The notes under the pieces: generated by a model
The model's input: only the letters and a program-made list of their open reading frames with translations
Databases searched by the model: none
Told to the model about the DNA's origin: nothing
NCBI GenBank assembly: GCA_009830035.1
Contig: SZZY01000003.1
Span: 124,001 to 188,000 of the forward strand
Direction of reading: 5' to 3'
DNA length: 64,000 nucleotides
Source: Pantoea sp. Eser
GTDB taxonomy: Bacteria > Pseudomonadota > Gammaproteobacteria > Enterobacterales > Enterobacteriaceae
Made by a program: the position numbers and the translations under genes
Shown here: piece after piece, positions 61,290 to 64,000 of the stretch
Position numbering within the stretch: position 1 is the stretch's first letter
Layout of the letters: every line of letters begins with the position of its first letter

Positions 61290-61943
61290 ATGTTCTCATT
61301 TGACTGGCACCGTTTCGTACTCAACGATCAACCCGCCACTTTTCTGTTTGAGGTGGTGGCGCGGGTGATGATCGCTTATCTAGTGGTGTTCACCTTTTTG
61401 AAAGTCTCGGGTCGCCGCGGGGTGCGTCAGCTGTCGCTGTTCGAACTGGTAGTCATTCTGACGCTTGGCTCCGCGTCGGGTGATGTCACCTTCTATGACG
61501 ATGTGCCGGTGTTGCCAGTGATCATGGTGTTTGTGGTGTTGCTGACACTCTAGCGGCTGACCACCCTGCTGACTGCGCGCAGCCCGCGCTTTTCCCGCCT
61601 GATTCAGGGCGATGTGATTACGCTGATCAAACAGGGTCTGTATGTGCTGGAGAGCCTCGATCATCTGAATATTTCAGAAGATGAGTTCTACATGGAGTTG
61701 CGGCAGAGTGGGGTGGAACATCTCGGGCAGATCCGGCTGGCGCTGGTGGAAGTGGATGGTCAGCTGAGCATCTACTTTTACAACGACGATGAGATGCGTG
61801 CCGGTTTAAGCGTGTTACCGCCCGAACACCGCCAGGATTTCGATACCGTGCCGCACAGCTGACTCTATGCCTGTACCCACTGCGGCCAGACGCAGCAGCA
61901 AGCGGTCTGCCCGCGTTGCCAGCGCCAGCGCTGGTCTGTCGCG
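61290..61943 (+). pseudogene. DUF421 membrane protein with C-terminal zinc ribbon (amber and opal codons)
   Basis: LFEVVARVMIAYLVVFTFLK, VSGRRGVRQLSLFELVVILT and LGSASGDVTFYDDVP are the membrane part of DUF421. TAG at 61551 interrupts LLTL-stop-RLTTLL. The soluble part (LDHLNISEDEFYMELRQSGV) leads to TGA at 61860, then in the same frame ACTHCGQTQQQAVCPRCQR, a four-Cys zinc ribbon. The frame is never shifted. It is the second DUF421 gene in the window but a different subtype from the one at 51795. Confidence 0.7.
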
Positions 61944-61977
61944 CTGCAAACTCCGCCGCCTGCACTGACGGCGGGCG

Positions 61978-62422
61978 TCAGGTTACGGTTGCGGGTGAAT
62001 TGGGGTGATAACCAGTTGTGCGATCTGACCGGGATTGCACGCGCCGGACAATTTTCTGAAATTCCGGGCATAACAGGCGATCGCTGGCAGGACAGTGCGC
62101 GACGTGTCTCAAACCATCACGGACCTTTTTCAACTGACGAATCGTGTTATCGATCTCGTCGGCTTTGGCGATGAGCAATAATCGATCCAGCGAGAGTTTA
62201 CCCTGTGCATCAAACAGACTGGCAATCTCATCCAGAGTAAAACCGGCGCTGCGTCCAAGCGTGATCAGCGCCAGTTTTTCAAGCACGCTGGCGCAGTATT
62301 GCCGACGTAATCCTTTGCGGCCGATCGATTTGATCAATCCCTTCTTTATCATAAAAACGCAGTGCTGAAGGCGCAAGCCCGCTGCGATCGGCGACATCAG
62401 CAACATCAAGTTCTTTCATCAT
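61978..62422 (-). pseudogene. MerR-family regulator (frameshift in the DNA-binding domain)
   Basis: Starting at 62422/62419, MKELDVADVADRSGLAPSAL then RFYDKEG is the MerR helix-turn-helix. A one-base slip near 62345 shifts to GLIKSIGRKGLRRQY. The rest includes LALITLGRSAGFTLDEIASL and IRQLKKVRDGLRHVAHC. The Cys pattern (HCPASDRLLCPEF) suggests a stress-sensing MerR. The end appears extended past the normal stop toward the convergent DUF421 gene. Confidence 0.7.
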
Positions 62423-62495
62423 TGACTTAAACCTCACTTCACGTTGCATCCTCTGAATCAGCTTACCATCTGACGATTACAACAGGAGAATTCAC

Positions 62496-62972
62496 GTGAC
62501 TGAGATACTGCTTACTGGCCTGCTGGCGACCCTTATTATGGATGGCTGGAGCTTGGCCCGACGCTACCCTGTTCGCGATACCTTCCCTTAATTACGCCCT
62601 GGTTGGCCGCTGGATAATGTGGATGAGTAAAGGACGTTACTTTCCCACACCATTCACGATACGCCCGCAGTCAAAGGCTAAACCTTTACAGGATGGGCCG
62701 TCCACTACATCACAGGAATGACTTTTGCCTTTATTCCGCTGTTGTGGCAAGGCCAGCAGTGGTCAGAACATCCCGATCTGTTAAGTGCAGTGATAAGCGG
62801 CCTTCTTAGCCTGATGGCTCCCTTTTTCATCATGCAGCCCGCCCTGTGGTGGGGCATTGCCGCATCAAAGACGCCCGTGCCTGGCAAAGCCAGGCTGAAT
62901 AGTGCTGTTACTGATCTGATTTACGGGCTGGGACTTTATTTAGCTGCTGTCGGGTTACAGCCACTGACCTGA
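62496..62972 (+). pseudogene. DUF2938 membrane protein (frameshifts, ochre codon)
   Basis: A GTG with an AGGAGA site gives MTEILLTGLLATLIMDGWSL. The family sequence continues in shifting frames (IPSLNYALVGRWI, then HTIHDTPAVKG). A TAA at 62679 sits where Glu is expected before TFTGWAVHYITGMTFAFIPL. The last part is in frame to LYLAAVGLQPLT. It is a small inner-membrane protein of unknown function; the divergent MerR could be its regulator. Confidence 0.65.
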
Positions 62973-63610
62973 GCCGCGGCGAAACAGGCGTTGAGGGTGC
63001 GTTGTGCCGCGGGCCATTCGCTGTCAATCATTGATAACCAGTCGGTATCGCGGTTGCGCTGTTTGCGCGTCATCACCTGCCAGAAGCGGCCCTCAAAGCG
63101 AGAACCGAGCCGTTCGGCCGCCCGTCGCGAGGCGAGGTTGGTCGAATCACAGCGCCAGGCGACCTGGCGATAGCCAAGCAAAAAGGCCTGTTGTAGCAGC
63201 AGAAACAGGGCTTCCGTACCCAGCACGCTGCGCTGCATCAGCGGCGACCAGCAGACGTGGCCGATTTCAATCGCGCCATGTTTGGGCTCAATGCTGGCGA
63301 AACAGACTACTCCCAGCGGTTGCTGCTGAGGGTGACACACCGCAAACGGCACCAGACCGGCGTCGGAAACTTTTTCGGCGATCCAGCGCTGCATCTGCGC
63401 CAGCGAAGCCGGGCGCTCAGCCTCCAGCCAGGTCCAGTCACGATCGTCCGGGGCCAGCATAAAAGCCTGCAACAGGGATTCCGCATGATCAGGACTCAGC
63501 GGCAGCAGACAGCAATGCTGGCCCGGCAACGGCTGGCGAGGCTGGCGAGTGACCGGCTGCCAGTCGGGCAGCGCGTTACCGACAGGCTGATTATAGTTAT
63601 TGGTGTTCAA
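62936..63610 (-). CDS. GNAT acetyltransferase of the RimJ/RimL type
   Basis: This intact 224-codon gene has the RimL-like features LGVVCFASIEPKHGAIEIGH, VCWSPLMQRSVLGTEALFLL and STNLASRRAAERLGSRFEGR. It belongs to the subgroup annotated as acetylating protein N-termini or small amines. It overlaps the 3' end of the DUF2938 gene by 37 bp, tail to tail. It ends in TAA. The substrate is unknown. Confidence 0.82.
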   Translation of the reverse strand: MNTNNYNQPVGNALPDWQPVTRQPRQPLPGQHCCLLPLSPDHAESLLQAFMLAPDDRDWTWLEAERPASLAQMQRWIAEKVSDAGLVPFAVCHPQQQPLGVVCFASIEPKHGAIEIGHVCWSPLMQRSVLGTEALFLLLQQAFLLGYRQVAWRCDSTNLASRRAAERLGSRFEGRFWQVMTRKQRNRDTDWLSMIDSEWPAAQRTLNACFAAAQVSGCNPTAAK

Positions 63611-63811
63611 CGGCGTTCTCCTGCGGCAAAAGTGGCTTCAGAAACGGATGTCAGGAACGCATAGTGCCGAACCGAACCTGATGCGATACCGGCTGGCGGT
63701 TAAACCGGTCGCGAGGTGTTTCCGGTTACCACATAACTTTGCCTGCCAATGACACAAAATCAAACAGATTCGGGCAGCATAGCGACCTCCGTTCCCCTCC
63801 AGGAGTCACCG

Positions 63812-64000
63812 ATGAGTATCAGGCTGGCCAGTGCGTTACTGTTTTTGCTGTTATCGTTTGGCGCGTTTTCACAGCAGGTGATGAGTGAGAGTCACCCTCA
63901 TTCACGCAGCGCACGGTTACTGGAACAGGGGAGCTTGGCGGATACCGCCGATACCCCGGATGAACATCTGCAGGAGCGGCCAGCGCGGCGGGTCAGCCTG
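63812..64000 (+). CDS. Secreted protein, start only (runs off window)
   Basis: An AGGAG site eight bases upstream supports the ATG. MSIRLASALLFLLLSFGAFS followed by QQ is a good signal peptide. The visible mature part is polar and His/Arg-rich. The frame is open to the window edge. I cannot assign a family. Confidence 0.5.
   Translation, partial: MSIRLASALLFLLLSFGAFSQQVMSESHPHSRSARLLEQGSLADTADTPDEHLQERPARRVSL

Noticed and set aside
1..64000. Genetic recoding of TAG or TGA as a sense codon
   Set aside because: TAA also interrupts genes repeatedly, frameshifts and deletions are widespread, and the TAG positions correspond to several different amino acids. Intact genes end in TGA and TAA. Decay explains more; the TAG excess is kept only as an item to count.
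1..64000. Explaining all lesions as sequencing error
   Set aside because: Homopolymer slips might be error, but base-substitution stops, multi-residue internal deletions and gene fusions at non-repeat junctions are not typical read errors.

Overview
The window looks like chromosome from an enterobacterium of the Pantoea/Erwinia group (Erwiniaceae). The gene families, codon use and E. coli-like loci (norRVW, yeaR, ydiY, ydiK, corA, cioAB/cydAB, otsA, cusRS) all point that way, but this is judged from reading proteins, not from a database match. The dominant feature is decay. About 50 genes or gene fragments carry in-frame stops, single-base frameshifts, internal deletions or deletion fusions. 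Roughly 15 genes read as intact. This is the pattern of a bacterium recently committed to a host, or of a lineage under relaxed selection, rather than of a free-living relative.

Layout. 1-7.8 kb: a visibly AT-richer island with a divergent LysR gene and seven co-directional genes. They are a sedoheptulose-7-phosphate cyclase of the 2-epi-5-epi-valiolone synthase type, a ROK kinase, two zinc alcohol dehydrogenases, a short-chain dehydrogenase, a TIM-barrel epimerase and an MFS exporter. Together they resemble a C7-cyclitol (carbasugar) biosynthesis cluster; six of the seven are broken. 8.0-8.5 kb: a remnant of a mobile-element replication ATPase. 8.8-12.3 kb: a collapsed tartrate-use locus (ttuB, ttuC and ttuD remnants with two LysR remnants). 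12.4-17.7 kb: AlaX, a chemoreceptor scrap, and an IclR/RraA/2-hydroxyacid dehydrogenase/MFS locus. 18.2-20.8 kb: an alpha/beta hydrolase and a frameshift-fused CusR-CusS.

21.3-32.9 kb: a decayed operon group with an amino-acid-type ABC transporter, a BisC-like sulfoxide reductase, an MmgE/PrpD protein, an M20 amidohydrolase, a GNAT acetyltransferase, an HcxA-like dehydrogenase and a flavin monooxygenase. The set resembles known pathways that scavenge sulfur from S-substituted cysteines. A TetR gene and ridA follow, separated by palindromic operators. 33-41.4 kb: an isochorismatase, an MFS gene, then the nitric-oxide locus. NorR sits opposite two sigma-54 promoters, each behind three GT-N7-AC sites. 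One promoter drives two unknown small genes plus yeaR, the other norV and norW; norW is fused in frame to an otsA remnant.

41.8-50 kb: stress and housekeeping accessory genes (DUF2171, LysE, Lrp, DUF1349, nitroreductase, OhrR, a toxin-antitoxin remnant, ydiY, corA). 50-56.9 kb: a collapsed cytochrome bd-type oxidase, a DUF421 gene, a YegS-like kinase, cupin, DUF4186, AI-2E family permease and a lipoprotein. 56.9-60.7 kb: one intact 1256-codon gene that joins a family-1-like glycosyl hydrolase, a glycosyltransferase and a UDP-galactopyranose-mutase-like flavoprotein, which is striking among so many broken genes. 61-64 kb: a second DUF421 gene, a MerR regulator, DUF2938, a GNAT and a secreted protein cut by the window edge. 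No tRNA, rRNA, CRISPR array or complete insertion sequence was seen.
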